64,000 nucleotides of DNA, taken from Penelope pileata (taxonomy: Eukaryota > Chordata > Aves > Galliformes > Cracidae). Both the position numbers and the translations under genes were made by a program. Positions 33,406 through 46,957 of this stretch are shown piece after piece. The number at the start of each line of letters is the position of its first letter. Within the stretch, counting starts at the first letter, position 1. The DNA is taken from contig WBMW01003210.1 of NCBI GenBank assembly GCA_013396635.1, forward strand, positions 209,882 through 273,881, in the 5' to 3' direction. The notes under the pieces were generated by a model. That model was not told the origin of the DNA. It did no database searches and worked only from the letters and a program-made list of their open reading frames with translations.

Positions 33406-34852
33406 AATTTCTGTCAAATGTACTTTACTTTTTTATTTGTTCAATTTTGGTGACTACAGTCATGTATCATTGGGTGTTTAAACAGTGGTGTTTAGTACAG
33501 TACATCTGTTTGATTTAGGGGAAAAAAAAAACAACTTTAACTAGAAAACAAAGTTTGATACTGTACTGTTTTATCTAACACTTTTTGCATTCTGTATGGT
33601 TGGCCATTCCTATTGACAAGAAAGTATGAGAGTAAAATATAACTGGGATATTTATCCACTGCAAAAATAGAGATAATTTGTTCTAAAAATGTATAAATAC
33701 ATAGTAAAATACCAAAAAAAAAATTAATACAATAATAGACAACACACTGAAAAGTAGCAAAATGGAACAGAAAATAAGCCATTTACTTTATTTTGAGGTG
33801 AACTGAAAATAATTTAATACAAAATTTAAAGGAAACATATGTATTATTGGTTTTCATCAAATACTGCATGATTTAATGTCAAAGCAATCAAATATTTATT
33901 TTCTACAGGAAATAAAATGTATATTCCTAATGCATATGACAATGAAGTCTCCATTGGGCATTTAAACATGATATACACTAGGCTGCTAAGTGGACAAATA
34001 AAGCAGTGCAAGAAGATAAACCTACTTTTTCCAACCACTTCTCAACTGTAACCTTTGTTTTTTTCCTCTGGGTCCATTTCTTTAGATAACATTCTATACT
34101 TTATGTTTGGTAATCCAGTTAAAGCATATATAAAAGCATATAACAGAGCATTAACATATCTGGAATGTAGTCATTCACACATACATACTCCAGTAGGATA
34201 GATTTTGGAGAACAGTGTGTCTGAAAAAATGTTTCTGCAAGTACCAATGAGCATCATTCCAATTATTTAGTTACCTGAATCTCTTTCAATAGCTTACTAG
34301 TTATTCTTGTAGGGACTGGATGCTATCAGTTCTAATCCCTGCTTTTGCTGTACCAAAAATGTTTTCACAGAATACACAACTTGGGCAATTTTTCTACATT
34401 TGAAGGCATTTACGTATATTGGCACCGAAATCAAAATGATCCCCATTGTATACGGTATGCGTATACAATGTATACTTTGTACAGTTATGGTGTGTGTGGT
34501 GTTACAAGGGATGGTGTTTTACTAACACGTCTAGAGATTGTGCCTAGGATGAACACTTTCTATCTGGGAAAAATCAGATCAAAAGAGTTTAAGAGGCAAG
34601 TCCTAATGGCATAGTTCTTCTGGCTACCCATCCTTCTAAAAGTTTTGACGTAAATTGGTTTTGGTTCATAGTTTCTTTGACAACTTATCATTGTTATTAA
34701 GATAATATACTCCAATGGTGTCCTTTCTTAGCATCTTTAAAATAGTAGCCAAGTGCAATGCTTGGTAGGTAAAAATCTGATTGATGACTAAATTCCTTTT
34801 GAATATTTTACCTGTAGAATTTTTCAGAGATGATTCAACTTTATTACTTTAT
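33406..34852 (+). other. CNTN6 distal UTR or 3' flank
   Basis: AT-rich noncoding DNA with further AATAAA hexamers at 33911-33916 and 33997-34002. It contains a perfect inverted repeat at 34444-34470 (listed separately). It could be part of a long neuronal 3' UTR or simply flanking DNA. Confidence 0.4.
34444..34470. repeat. perfect 11-bp inverted repeat, 5-nt loop
   Basis: CATTGTATACG (34444-34454) and its exact reverse complement CGTATACAATG (34460-34470) flank GTATG. It would fold as a hairpin in RNA or form a cruciform in DNA. It lies about 1.3 kb beyond the CNTN6 stop. Confidence 0.85.
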
Positions 34853-35096
34853 TCAAGGGGGGAAGAGAGTCAGATTGGATATTAGGAAAAAGTTCTTCAC
34901 CAAGAGTGGATCAGGCTCCTCAGGGCAGTGATCACCGCACAAAGGCTGCTGGAGTTCCAGAAGCATTTGGACAATGTTCACAGAAATATGGCTTGATTTT
35001 CAAGAGGCTCTGTGTGGAGTCGTGAGTTAGACTTGGTGATCCTTGTGAGTCCATTCCAACTTGGGATATTCTATGATTCTATCATTCTATGATACC
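34853..35096 (+). mobile_element. CR1 LINE 3' fragment, sense
   Basis: Contains GGATATTAGGAAAAAGTTCTTC, the GGAGTTCCAGAAGCATTTGG segment, and a 3' end with CTTGGGATATTCTATGATTC followed by ATTCTATGAT repeats. About 240 bp with strong 5' truncation and no open frame. Confidence 0.9.
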
Positions 35097-36770
35097 CACA
35101 GGTATTTTAAATACATTTATAAATATGTAGGTTTAAAATGGACTTAATTACAATGTTACAAGGCAAACAACAGCAGGATAATTATCTGAGTTCAGAAAAT
35201 TGTGTAGTTACAAACAGGAGACTGTTTGTATCCCTGCTTGTAGGAAAGCCTATGAGAGGAAAGTCAGGAGGGTGAAATGCACCTTTTCTTTGAGAACTCA
35301 ATGAAAATAACTACCTGTTGTGGTTTGCAAAACAGTAGCATTGCTCCTGTGCAGAGAACTTGCACTAGCAAACCATCATTCTTCAAAAGTAACCTTTTGA
35401 ATGGACAAGAATGAAGTGATGAACCAAAAAGCAAAATGGCTCTTTTAAAAATTAGCTAAACATAATTTCCTCTATTTTTTATACAGTTGCTTGCCAACAC
35501 AGTTTGTTTCAGAGTATACAAAGAAGGTACTGTCACTGCTGGTGACACTTCAGTTAAACAACTTTCTGAATATAAAGAATGGCTATGCTTTATAAGAAGA
35601 ATGAAAGTCTGATAAGGAGATAGAGCTACATCTAATTTTATCTCAATCTCTAGTATAAAATAGGGATAGAAATACTGAACATACCATCAGATAATGTAGT
35701 TGTAATGCAGGGACAAGAAGGGGTATGTTTTATATTAAACATGAACAGAATATGTTTATTAATATATTTAGATGCAAGATACATGTTTTAAATGTTTAAG
35801 TACCTATGTATTACACATTTGTTACTTTGTAGAAGAATATGTTTCCTTCTCATATTTTTTAGTTTCATTGAAGAGCTCTTTCCTTTTTCACATAAAAGAT
35901 TGTAATAGTGCAGTCCAGCATCACTGAGGAGACTTTGTACAATAGCACAGTACCTATCTGGAAAAAAATAATTGGAAAGAAACTTTGTTTTGCAGACAAA
36001 AAGAAAGATACTGTCATGGCCCATATCAAAATGTTAGATATATTGTATACAATCTGTATATATACTATATATAATGGTATATACTACGTGGAAGACACAG
36101 TAATATAATAGTTCCTGTGTACTGTTCTTGTAACATTAGATCTTTTTAATAAATAATTCTCTTTTTATTGACTTTTATCTTATCTCCTATCAGCTCCTGA
36201 ATTGTGTTCACAGAGGACAGTGTAACACAGACATTTTGGGTTCCAACAGCAACAACCTTTTAATTACATGGTTTTCAAAAAGAAAATGATGGATCTGAAA
36301 TAGTGAATGTTAAAAATGCAGCCACTAAAAACAAATAATTTTTGCATCTTTCTAATTTCAGACTTATTGGTTTTCCTGAGCAGAAATTACTTTCATAATT
36401 AGATAATTGAAAACCACAAGAAGGCTGAAACTTTTAACATGAAACTATACCTAACAAACAATGCACAATAAGCTTGGAAATTACCTTCAGAGATAAAAGC
36501 TCTCTGGAATATTAAAAAATCTTGAAAAATACTTTATAAGGAAGCCACCAAGGGCAACTCATTGTGTAGTGAAGTACTTTCTGGGATTTTTCTGGCGTGT
36601 GTAATGTTCTTTCAAGTGTCATTAATATCCCATAACCATGTAGGCACAAAAGAACAGCATGATCATTTCATGTTCTTTTGAAAAGTATAGTTGCTTCATC
36701 TTCTACTTGAAACACTTTGTGTAAAAAAATTACAAGAATAAAAAACTTTCAAAAAGAAACATACCCTTTT

Positions 36771-36781
36771 GGGGGGGGGGG
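36771..36781. repeat. poly(G) run
   Basis: Eleven consecutive G after a T-rich segment. Confidence 0.85.
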
Positions 36782-37738
36782 ACGGAATGTAGTAATGGAT
36801 GACTCAATTATAGCCAATATTTTCTTTTTTGATAGTTTCATTTGAGTTTTTAATAATCCCCAATCACTTCTTTATGAAATGCATATTTATAGGGGTAAAT
36901 GACTTTTCTAAAGGTCCATTTTGGAAATAAAAATAGATTACCATAGCCACCATTAGAACTGAAACTTCAATTTCAAAATGGTTATGGCTTAAATAGCATA
37001 TTATATCAGGACTTCCATTAAATTAGTTAAGAATGTCACAGAAAAGTGTAATGACTTGTTTTTGCTGACAAGCAGAACTGTGCATATTGAAAATCCATAT
37101 CCTATCAGAACTTCTACCAGACTGTAATCCACTCTTGCCTTTTTATGGCCATCAACCTAGTTCCTCTGAAGATAAAAGACATTTTCCTTCTTAATTATTT
37201 CCTGTATTTTTAAGTAAATCAACGTCAGAGACAAAATGAACAGCATTTTATTGCAATAGCTTAGTCAGCTTTAGGACATTACAAATAGCCTCCCTAAGAA
37301 TGCCTACCCATAGGCTTCTTGCAAAAATACAGGCCCTGAGCCTTAGGCTCTAAGACGTTTCTCTCAATTCTTTCAAAGATAGACCTGAACACTGACTTCA
37401 TCTTTATTATGGTACACTTTTTTTGGTATTTTAAACAAGATGAAGATAGTATTAAACAAGATAATGATATGTATTAATGTTTCACAATCCCAGGAGAAAA
37501 ATCAATGAGAAACTATACACGAGAAATTAAGTTTCAATATTCACTTATTACAGTGGTCTGTTGCTTAAGCAAACTGGCACAGATGTTTGGATGTGCAGCT
37601 ATTCTTCTTTCTTGTGCTCCTTTTCTGCTGTTAGGTTATTAACTGAGCAGCCCAGCTCACATAAGAAACTTACCTAGTAATCAGAAAAAACTGATAAAGA
37701 AAACCGATGCCTCTTGGTTAATCTTTTGCTATAATGAA

Positions 37739-37753
37739 AGAGAGAGAGAGAGA
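37739..37753. repeat. (AG)n microsatellite
   Basis: About seven AG units. Confidence 0.8.
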
Positions 37754-39757
37754 TGTGGCCACAAAAAAAACATTAAACTTTTTTTTTTGTCCTCTCCACT
37801 TTTAGGTCCACATTTATAATTTCTAAAAATTATAAAATACTAACATTAAAAAGTCTTTCTAAAAGGTACAGTATACAAGTTATCAAAATGAATAGTAAAG
37901 TCAGGCAATATACATATGTTAACCACAAATGAACATACTCAGCATATTTTGATTTTCATGGAGAAAATAAGTCAGGAAATTGCAACAATTTCCATTCAGT
38001 AAAAGAAAATGTGAATAAAAAGAAACTGAAAATATTTGAAGCATATCTGGGTCAAAGTTTTAGCAAGTATAATTTTGTTCAGCTGCATATCTTCTACAAA
38101 ATATACTTTTTAAGACTAGATAGTAGAACAGAGCATACTGTTTGATATTCCTTTTCAACTTTGTGCAGTGATTGATGCAGAAATCAAGCCTGAAATCTGT
38201 TGCTTATTTTTCTGTAACTCAATCCCTTATTTTTGTGCAATATACACACCTAAATCTATCCTTATTTTGAAGAGTCATTCTATGTGGTAACATTTTATAT
38301 GTATGCTTGTTCATATTATGAAATTTCACATATTCTCTAGATGAAAAAAACTGAATGCTCACACTTTTGTGACCATTAAATTATAATATATGGGCTGACA
38401 GTAGATTGCTGGAGTTATAAGACTGGTGGTAGCTCTTTCAAAATTTAGATAAGGCAAAAAAAAATTGTTCAGGCTTCTGCAAAAGAGAGAGATCCACCAA
38501 AGATCTGAAATTTTTCAAGGGAGCTGAGATGCACAGATTAGTTCTGGGTAAACTGTGTTATATGGAGTCAACATTGGTTTCACCCACACTGAACTTTCTG
38601 AATCAAGACAGGTAATTCAGTGATGCAGCGTAACTCAGCAAAACAGTCCAGAAGGAGGGATGGGAAAAATTTCAAGAGAGATTGAAGATAAAGTCACCAT
38701 AGCAACTCATAAAGATAGCATGACTCCATTGCAATTCTGTGCCTCAGTCACAATTTAACTTTTACAGTTTTTAAATCACAGGAGTGATTTGATGGGACTT
38801 AGCCTATAGTGATCCAGAAGGGATCTAGGGCCACTGTAACTCATACACTCCTACCAAAGCTCTTTCAAGTTAGTTAAAAACATGAACACAGACATAAGTA
38901 CCAAGTCTGACTGAAATTGTATCAATAGTGAGCAAGATCAAAATTCCAGATAGAATTACATCAGACTGTGGGATGATTCCCATTGAGGTATAGTATAATC
39001 CAGTCATTATGTTTGCTGTACATTCATTGCATGAAAATGGGTTATGTGACAAAAAACACAGCTGACAAAGATACAGTATCATCCAGCAAAAATGATGACA
39101 AACAGAAAATTGACAATGAATAAGGCAAGAATAAAGCAACCATGAAGTCAATATGAGAGTGTGGTCACATCAAATCTCACAAGTATCAGATAAGACTGAT
39201 TCCATTCCCATGAAAAATCAGAGTTGCCTCGATAGCTAAGAACTATTAATAGGAGAGGTAGCTTTCAGAAATTCCCATCATGCCAAAATATGCTTTGGAA
39301 TATCTCTACAGCAGTGAAGGTAACTAATGGTGTTTGGATAATTTTTGATGGGAGAAAAGTCTAGACTTAGGATGAATAATACAGCAAAGCGTATTTTGTT
39401 GCTGTTGTTGTTACTTATTCAGTAAGTAATAATATTTGACCATGCATTAAACATATTAAACATGTTCATAATTTCATTAATTCAGAAATTTCATTCATCT
39501 TCTTTCAGCAACACCACTGTTCACCATGTTTGTGATTCACTAAGATTTTTCTCATTTTTATCACTGCCTTCTTATTCTATCCAAAATCATCCAGTGTATA
39601 CTGAGTGTCACTCCTATGTCTCTCCTACCACTGTGCTGGGTTGCTATTTGTCAACACTTTCTTTCTTAGGGAAATAAAAGTTAGTCTCACAACATTTGAA
39701 TAGGAACTGTAAACAAAAGGAATTTAATCACTACAAATTTCTCATTAAATTGTAGGA

Positions 39758-40061
39758 GACAAAAGGACAGGGCTATGTTCTTCTCAGTGGTATGCAGTGA
39801 CAGGACAAGGGGCAATGGCCAAAAACTGGAACATAGGAAGTTCCATACAAACGTGTAAAAACTTCTTCACAGTGAGGGTGATGGAGCACTGTAACAGGCT
39901 GCCCAGAGAGGTTGTGGAGTCTCCTTCTCTGGAGATATTCAAGACCTGTCTGGATACCTACCTGTGTGATCTGCTGTAGGGAATTTGCTTTAGCAGGTGG
40001 ATTGTACTCGATGATCTCTTGAGGTCCCTTTCAGCGACTGCAATTCTGTGATTCTGTGATT
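39758..40061 (+). mobile_element. CR1 LINE 3' fragment, sense (CR1-F-like)
   Basis: Carries the segments CAGTGACAGGACAAGGGGCA, CTGCCCAGAGAGGTTGTGG and a 3' end with CTGTGATTCTGTGATT. A 60-codon frame at 39797-39979 is a surviving piece of the ORF2 C-terminus (RLPREVVESPSLEIFKT), homologous to the intact copy at 62011-62946. Confidence 0.92.
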
Positions 40062-40093
40062 AAAAAGCATTTGGTTAACAACAGCATCCACAA

Positions 40094-40111
40094 AATAATA
40101 ATAATAATAAT
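40094..40111. repeat. (ATA)n microsatellite
   Basis: About six AAT/ATA units. Confidence 0.8.
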
Positions 40112-41924
40112 CAGTATTTAATGATCATTACAAAACCTTTGGCCTGTAAATACTGGATATAATGGTGGCAGGTTACAGTTACTGAAAATATTATTGCAGC
40201 ATGAGAAACATATCTGCAGTGGCAAAAATTTCATCAGATATCTGGATCATAAATGGTGTCCTGGATATCTACAAGTTCAGTTTGCAGAACTGCAGAGTCT
40301 TTCATTTTAGGTCATTTTCATTTAGATAAAATCATTTCTTGAAAGTTTCTCATTCAGTAAAAGCTATGACACTAAAAGTCCTTCAGAACAAAAGATCTGT
40401 AGCACCCTGTGGCATGTGACAACATACAGGCAAGTATACTCCACTTGCTTAAGGAATAACTACTCTCCCAACCATTCCTTCCACCAAGAAACTATACGCT
40501 TTCATGTACTACAGGGAGGTCACAAAGCATTTCTATTCTTAAATGGCTGCTGAACTCTTTTTTTTGAAGCAACAAGCTTCTGCATACTTTGTGGTTGATG
40601 CTATCATCACCTTGTATCTCCTTTGGACACCTAAATCTCAAAATTATGATACTAAATCCATCTGGGTAATAAAGTGGAGTGCAATGTTGAGGCTCACCGG
40701 AAGAACTGCACTAAATAGAGTAAGGAAGGAAACAGGCAGAAGGTATATTTTGATGTCAATAAATGTCAAGTGAAGAATATCTAAACTGTTCTTACCTAAC
40801 ATTGAGTGTAGAAATAACAGGCAAAACTCAGGGAAGGGCGCTTAGAGTTATCTCAAAGGGAATCAGAAACTCATGACTCACCATATAGCAGTAAAAGTAG
40901 TGTATCATCATGAATTTTATTGAAAATAATATGAAACAACATTTTTCCGCACAATGAAATTTCAGTTTTATCATAGTACTGGTTCTTTGAGTACTTGTGG
41001 TCTCCAAATCTCAAGAAGGACATAATGGAATCACAGATGGTGAAAAAAAAGACAAAACTGTCAAGATGATCACCTGAAATATCTGCCTCCTGAGCAGAGA
41101 TTAAAAGGAATAAGACTTAGTTTGGAGATGAGTGGACAATGGAAAAGAAGACATTGCACCTCAATTTTTTCTCCTGTTCTTCTGTTCAATGGACACAGCA
41201 CACCAAAATTCTGTGAAAGACCACCAGACTTCCTCCTCTGTGGAAACTTCAGAACTCAACTGCTTTAAATTCACAGATACCCTACTTTATCTGTCCAATG
41301 AATATTGAATTGTTTGACACAGAAGACTCTAATCCTATTCCAAGGGCCAGAGCAATCAAATCTACTTTCAGATATTTAATACAAATCAGAAAGAAAAGAT
41401 GTTTGAGGTTTGTGAAAACCTTGGGTGAATCTTTATATCATTTCTTGTAGACGGAAGAAAAAAAACATCTGCCTCTGTTTCACAAAGTGACACTCACAAA
41501 TGTGCATGGGAAACTTGCAAAGGTATCCAGGATAATAAAATCACCCCTCTCACACATACATAAAATGTAGGAGCTGAAACTGGAACTCTCTGGAACTCTA
41601 GAATCAAACTCCAGCATTTCTACCCCTGATTCCTTTTGAATCTGTATTGCTAATTTTTCGCCAAGGTTCAAACCTCATAGTAGAGGTTGTTACTTACTAA
41701 TAGCTAAGACTGTTAAAAGAAGGAACTGAGAACCTCACTGTGGATCTTCCTATCCTTGCATCTTCTTTTAAACTAGACACAGAGCATGAGAGAGTTTTAG
41801 TAAGACAGTAGAGGCAAAATTTAATATCTCATATGAGGTCTTTTATAAGTGAGAATATCACATTTACTGATACTATCAGAAAACAGGGAAAATGAAAATG
41901 CAGCATTTTTACTTTCAGGATGCT

Positions 41925-41957
41925 GAATACACTATGTGGAATACACTATGTGGAATG
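41925..41957. repeat. short tandem duplication
   Basis: AATACACTATGTGG occurs twice in direct succession, with GAATACACTATGTGG forming the unit. Confidence 0.85.
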
Positions 41958-43229
41958 ATTTTGGCATAATGTAGAAAAGATCGCTGATTGATGTAGGTTA
42001 TAAATTTAAAACTTAGTTTTCTGAGTACACACATACTCACTAATTAACTTGAACAGCAGTTTATAAGACCAGTTTTGACTCTGCCCATTTAATGAACAAA
42101 ATCCAATCAACCAACCTGTTAGCGTAAATGGAAAATACATGTCTGCAAGAATGAGAAATAACTGATTGCCATAGTGATTTGCATAATGTGCCTCATTGGA
42201 AGCTATTTGGCATTCAGCACTCACTACCACTATTAAAGGATTGATACAAATCTTGATGTGTTTTGCATTGGGCTTGCAGCTTATTTAAATAATAAGACAA
42301 CTTTCTAGATCTGATGACTGACATTTTCATTTTAAAACTTTACATTTATGGTCATAAGAAAATGAAGCATATTTTTCAAACTACTAAGGGTGTTCTCATG
42401 TATGTTTTGTTCAGTCCATAAAAAATCAAATTCATTTTTAGTGGTCGTAAACATTCTAAACATTATAGATAAACTCAAATAGCTGTTTGCTATTGCTGAC
42501 TCACAGTTCAGCTACCTAGCGACTTTGGTGATTGCATGCTCAAGTCTATTTGTATTTCAGCTATCTGCTCTGTAGAGACATCCCGAAATTAAATACATCA
42601 GATGATCCACTGGATTAAAAAAATAGATATTTTTAATACACCTGAGGTAATTTGAAATACTACCATCAGAGTGCCCAGTTTGAAAACTGGGCAATTCAGC
42701 TACTTTTTTTAGTTTCTTTGTTTCACTTTCAGGAAGGTCCATGCTTTAATATATTGGTCCATATTTTTAACATACTAATTCCTTTTATATCAAACAAAAT
42801 ATCCTTCACATAAGGAGAATAAACATGGAAGGTTTTGCAGAAGGCTGCTCTGCCTTGTACACAATTGTCTGAACTATGAGCATAGCTCCTCCTAGACTAC
42901 AGGATCTTGGGTCACCTTCTCAGATGCATCATCTGTGGATAGAACTGCATCAACTGATTTTTCTGTATGGGTTCAATAAAATCAAAAAGAGTTGCTTGTA
43001 AATAAATTATATTTAAATTGTACAAATTAATGTGAAAATCTTGAGTTAACTGATTAGGAACAGAAAGCAACTCATATGTTCAACTTGCCCTATAATATTA
43101 AGGGAGTCAGATCTTCCAGAGAGGCATACTGAAAACCATCAAGGAGGGAAATGATCTCTCAAATGAGAATAGATGGTTCTTAAATAGATTTTTTCTCAAT
43201 ATCTTCAAGATGTTCTTTAATCTGTCTTT

Positions 43230-44880
43230 AATAGTCAGACCAGTTATCCTCAGAGTGCTCTACTCCCTGACCTGGAAGTCTAGGATGGAGAGCAGAACAA
43301 ATACCCCGCAATTCAGATGGAAACAGTTAGAGACCTGCTACTCCATCTGGAGTGCCACAAGTCCATGGAACCAGGTGGGATCCACCTAAGGGTGTTGAGG
43401 AAGCTGGCAGACGTGATTGCCAAGCCAATTTCCACCATCTGTCAGCAGTCTTGGTCAACCAGAGAGGTCCCAGATGACTGGAGGCTTGCCAATGTGATTC
43501 CTGTGTACCAGGGTCAGAGGAAAGATCTGGGGAACTGCAGGCCTGTCAGCTTGACCTCAGTGCCAGGAAAGGTTATAGAACAGATCATCTTCAGCATGAT
43601 CAAAGGACATGTGTGGGACAACTGGGGGATCAGGCCCAGCCAGTATGAGTTCATGAAAGGCAGGTTCTGCTTGAACGATCTCATCTCCTTCTACGACTGG
43701 GTGACCAATCTGATGAATGAGGAAAAAGCTGTTGACATAGTCTACCTAGACTTTAGCAAAGCCTATAACACTGTCTCCCACAGTATTGGGAAGCTGACAG
43801 CCCATGGCTTGGACAGGTACACTCTTTACTAGGTTCAAAACTGGCTGGAGGGCCAGATCCAGAGAATGGCAGTTAATGGATTTAAATCCAGCTGGCAACT
43901 GGTCATGAGTGGTGTCCCCCAGGGATCGGTACTGGGGCCCATCCTGTTTAGTATCTTTACTGATGATCTGGATGAGGGGATTGAGTGTACCCTCAGTAAG
44001 TTTGCAGATGACACCAAGTTGGGAGGAAGTACTGATCTTTCCGAGGGTAGGAAGGCCCTACAGAAGGCCAGGACAGGCTGGATTGCTGGGCTGAGGCTAA
44101 TAGGATGAAGTTCAACAAGATCAAGTGCCAGGTCCTGCACTTTGATCACAACAACTCCATACAACACAACAGGCTTGAGGCAGAGTGGAAAACTGTGCTG
44201 AGGAAGAGGACCTGGGAGCATTGGTCAACACTTGACTGCACATGAGCCAGCAGTGTGCCCAGGTGGCCAAGAAGGCCAGCAGAATCCGGGCTCATAGCAT
44301 AAATAGTGCATCCAGCAGGAGAAGGGAGGTGATTGTCCCCTTATACTCAGCTCTGGTGAGGTCACACCTCGAGTACTGTGTTCAGTTTTGGGCCCCTCTC
44401 TACAAGACTTTGAGGCCCTCAAAAATGTCCTGAGAAGGGCAACAAAGCCGGTGAGGGGTCTGGAGCACAAGTCTTGTGAGGAGCAGCAGAGGGAACTGGG
44501 ATTGTTTTGTCTGAAGAAGAGGAGGCTCAGGGGAGGAGACCTTACATTGCTCTCTACAGCTACCTGAAAGGAGGTTGTGGTGAGGTGGGGATCAACCCCT
44601 TCTCCCAAGTAGCTAGTGATAGGGTGAAAGGGAATGGCCTCAAGTTACTCCAGGGTAGATTCAGTTTGGATATGAGGAAAAATTTCTTCACCAAAAGAGT
44701 GATCAGGCACTAGAACAGGCTGCACAGGGAGGTGGTGGAGTCACCATCCCTGGATGTGTTCAAGAAATGTGTCGATGTGGTATCTAGGAAAACGGTTTAG
44801 AGGGCAATATTGGTGGCAGGTGGTCGATTGGACTACATGATCTTAGAGGTCTCTTCCAACCTTAATGATTCTGTGAATGC
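43230..44880 (+). mobile_element. CR1 LINE, sense, about 1.65 kb with RT domain
   Basis: The longest CR1 copy in the window. It starts within ORF2 upstream of the reverse transcriptase and runs to the 3' tail (CTTAATGATTCTGTGAATG). An open stretch at 43317-43832 encodes RT blocks including WRLANVIPVYQG, GNCRPVSLTS and VYLDFSKAYNTVSH. After an in-frame stop at 43830-43832 the RT continues with VPQGSVLGPILF and the catalytic FADD at 44001-44012. Later parts are broken by frameshifts. CR1 ORF2 codes for an endonuclease and reverse transcriptase; this copy lacks the endonuclease and is dead. The 5' border is approximate. Confidence 0.93.
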
Positions 44881-46492
44881 AACCAGGAGCTACATGTGTT
44901 ACTTCCATGAAGCTAAACGTGCTTACACGCAGCACAGACACCCAAATCCTGAAAACTGCATGATTTCCAGTCTCTGGAAAGATTTTCTAGCCACTCACAT
45001 TGATTTCAGCCAGCTGTCAGAGGCATCAGTTCTCTGAGAGCATAAACTCCTGTTGCTGACACCACTGCACAAGCTCCAGCATTTTTTCTGCCTGTAATTG
45101 CTGGAACACTGTACACAGGGAAGACACTGAGATCATGAAAGGATTCTGTCTTTTGAACTGGCAGTATATTTAAATGGAAAGAAAGAAGAAAGTTAGCTTT
45201 TCTCTGGTTTGTTTGTTGTGCATTTTCTAAGGGATGGTTACATAAAAAGACCACATGCCCTAAGGCCTCACATGAGATCATGGCTCCATTGTGCTAGTCT
45301 CTGCAGGTGCCCACACAAGAGAACTAGCTCTCCTCTTTCTCCCGAAATAAACAGATGGAGGAGGGGGGAAAAAAAAAAAAAAGAATTTGAACTGTCCCCT
45401 GAGCTCCAAAGTAGGGGCACTGAGCTATGATTTTCTGGAAATTCTCTATAAAAAATAAAAGTACTGCATTCAGTATCTTCAAAAGCTAAGCTAACCTATC
45501 TCCACGACAAAATCTAAGTATAAATGGAGATTGTCAATTCAAGGACCCCAGAGAGGAAACTGGGATCTCACTGATTACAAATACAGTGGAAACAAGAGTG
45601 AGAAATAAATGTAAGAAAGTACACTTAAATAAACAGTAAAAAATGAAACCACCCTTCCAAAGCACATAGTTATAGAGCTTAGAAACTGAATAACACTAGC
45701 TGGAAAAAAAAGAAGTTCTAGCAAATAAAAATTAACTTAAGTTTCCTCTCTAGTGAATTTGAAAGTTTATTTAGCCATCTTTCCATTGTTAAACGTTAAT
45801 TGAAGACACACAGGATTCCTGCATGATCTTGTCTACCGCTTTGTTGCCTATATATTCCACTCTGAACTGTTGACCATTCAGAGGGATTCCATTCAGAGGC
45901 TCCCTCTATTCATGGCCTTTTCCATGTCTGAAGAGTGAAGATTTCTTCATCCACCAGTACTACTGGACTGACTGAAGACAGATCCTTGACATTCATTCTT
46001 ATCCTCAATAAAAGTACTCACCTGAGTAACTGTTGAGGAGCTGATTACGTTTTAACATTTTAGCTGTATAGGTCCTGCATAACCTTGCATAACCTCCTTC
46101 AGGACAAAATGCCCACCCTGATCTAAAGCAAACCAAGGAGACAGGTTTCAAAAGGCTGTGAATATTCAATCTGCTTTGTAAGGTTCCATTTTCATAAATG
46201 AGAACAAATATCTTAAATTTTTTTACCTTCATCACAGCCCTGGGAAACAGCTTGAGATGTGTTGTTTGTACAGCAACATCCCTGACTGTCTACTGAATGT
46301 GCAACCTAAATATATTCATGCTTATATTAAGCAAACATACAAAAGAGAGATGCGTTATGCTACTCCTCATTAAGTCAACATCTATATTAAAGTGTTCAAA
46401 ACTGTGAAAATCTGCCACTGAATAAAAAAATCACAGTATTCATTACATTTGAAATCTTGGTATATTTTAAAGAACAGAAACTAGAAAAAGTT
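44881..46492. other. intergenic DNA, no recognised genes
   Basis: Contains a purine-rich run with an A tract at about 45360-45383. Nothing recognisable. Confidence 0.7.
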
Positions 46493-46957
46493 TCACAGAA
46501 TGTTTAAAGTTGGCAGAGACCTCTGTGTCCATCTAGTTCAAACCTTGCTCCAGCAGGGATACCCAGAGCAGGGTGCCCAGGACCACATCCAGACAGCTCC
46601 ATCACCTCCACAGCACAGAAGTGCTTCTGGTGATCAGCAGGAACTTCCTGTGTGCCGTTTTGTGCTCATTGCCTCTTGTCCTGGCACAGGGCACCACTGA
46701 CAAGAGCCTGGCTCCATCTTCTTTTCACCCTCTCTTCAGGTATTTATAGACACGAACAGGAATCTCCTCCTCTCCAGGCTGAGCAGTCCCAGCATTCTCA
46801 GCGTTTCTTCACAGGAGATGTGCTCCAGCCCCTTCAGCATCTTGGTGGCCGTATGTTGGACTCTTTGAAGTACATTCATGTCTCTTGTGCTACAGGGCCA
46901 AGAACTGGATGCAGGACTCCATCTGTATCCTCACCAGCAGAGCCAAATGTTTTCAGT
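46493..46957 (-). mobile_element. CR1 LINE fragment, antisense
   Basis: The + strand starts with TTTCACAGAATGTTTAAAGT and TGGCAGAGACCTCTG (reverse complement of a CR1 3' end). It continues through CTCCTCTCCAGGCTGAGCAG and CACAGGAGATGTGCTCCAGC. It looks like an older CR1 subfamily than the copies near 62 kb. Overlapping + strand frames are not genes. Confidence 0.88.

Larger units (their letters stand above)
35097..39757. other. AT-rich flank without recognised genes
   Basis: Contains a G11 run (36771-36781), a short (AG)n run (37739-37753) and a candidate polyadenylation hexamer at 36148-36153. No exon, CR1 or LTR is recognised. Confidence 0.7.
40062..43229. other. intergenic DNA, no recognised genes
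   Basis: Contains an ATA microsatellite at 40094-40111 and a 16-bp-period duplication at 41925-41957. Nothing else is recognised. Confidence 0.7.

Noticed and set aside
43317..43832. 171-codon frame as a host gene
   Set aside because: It encodes CR1 reverse transcriptase blocks and sits in a decayed LINE.
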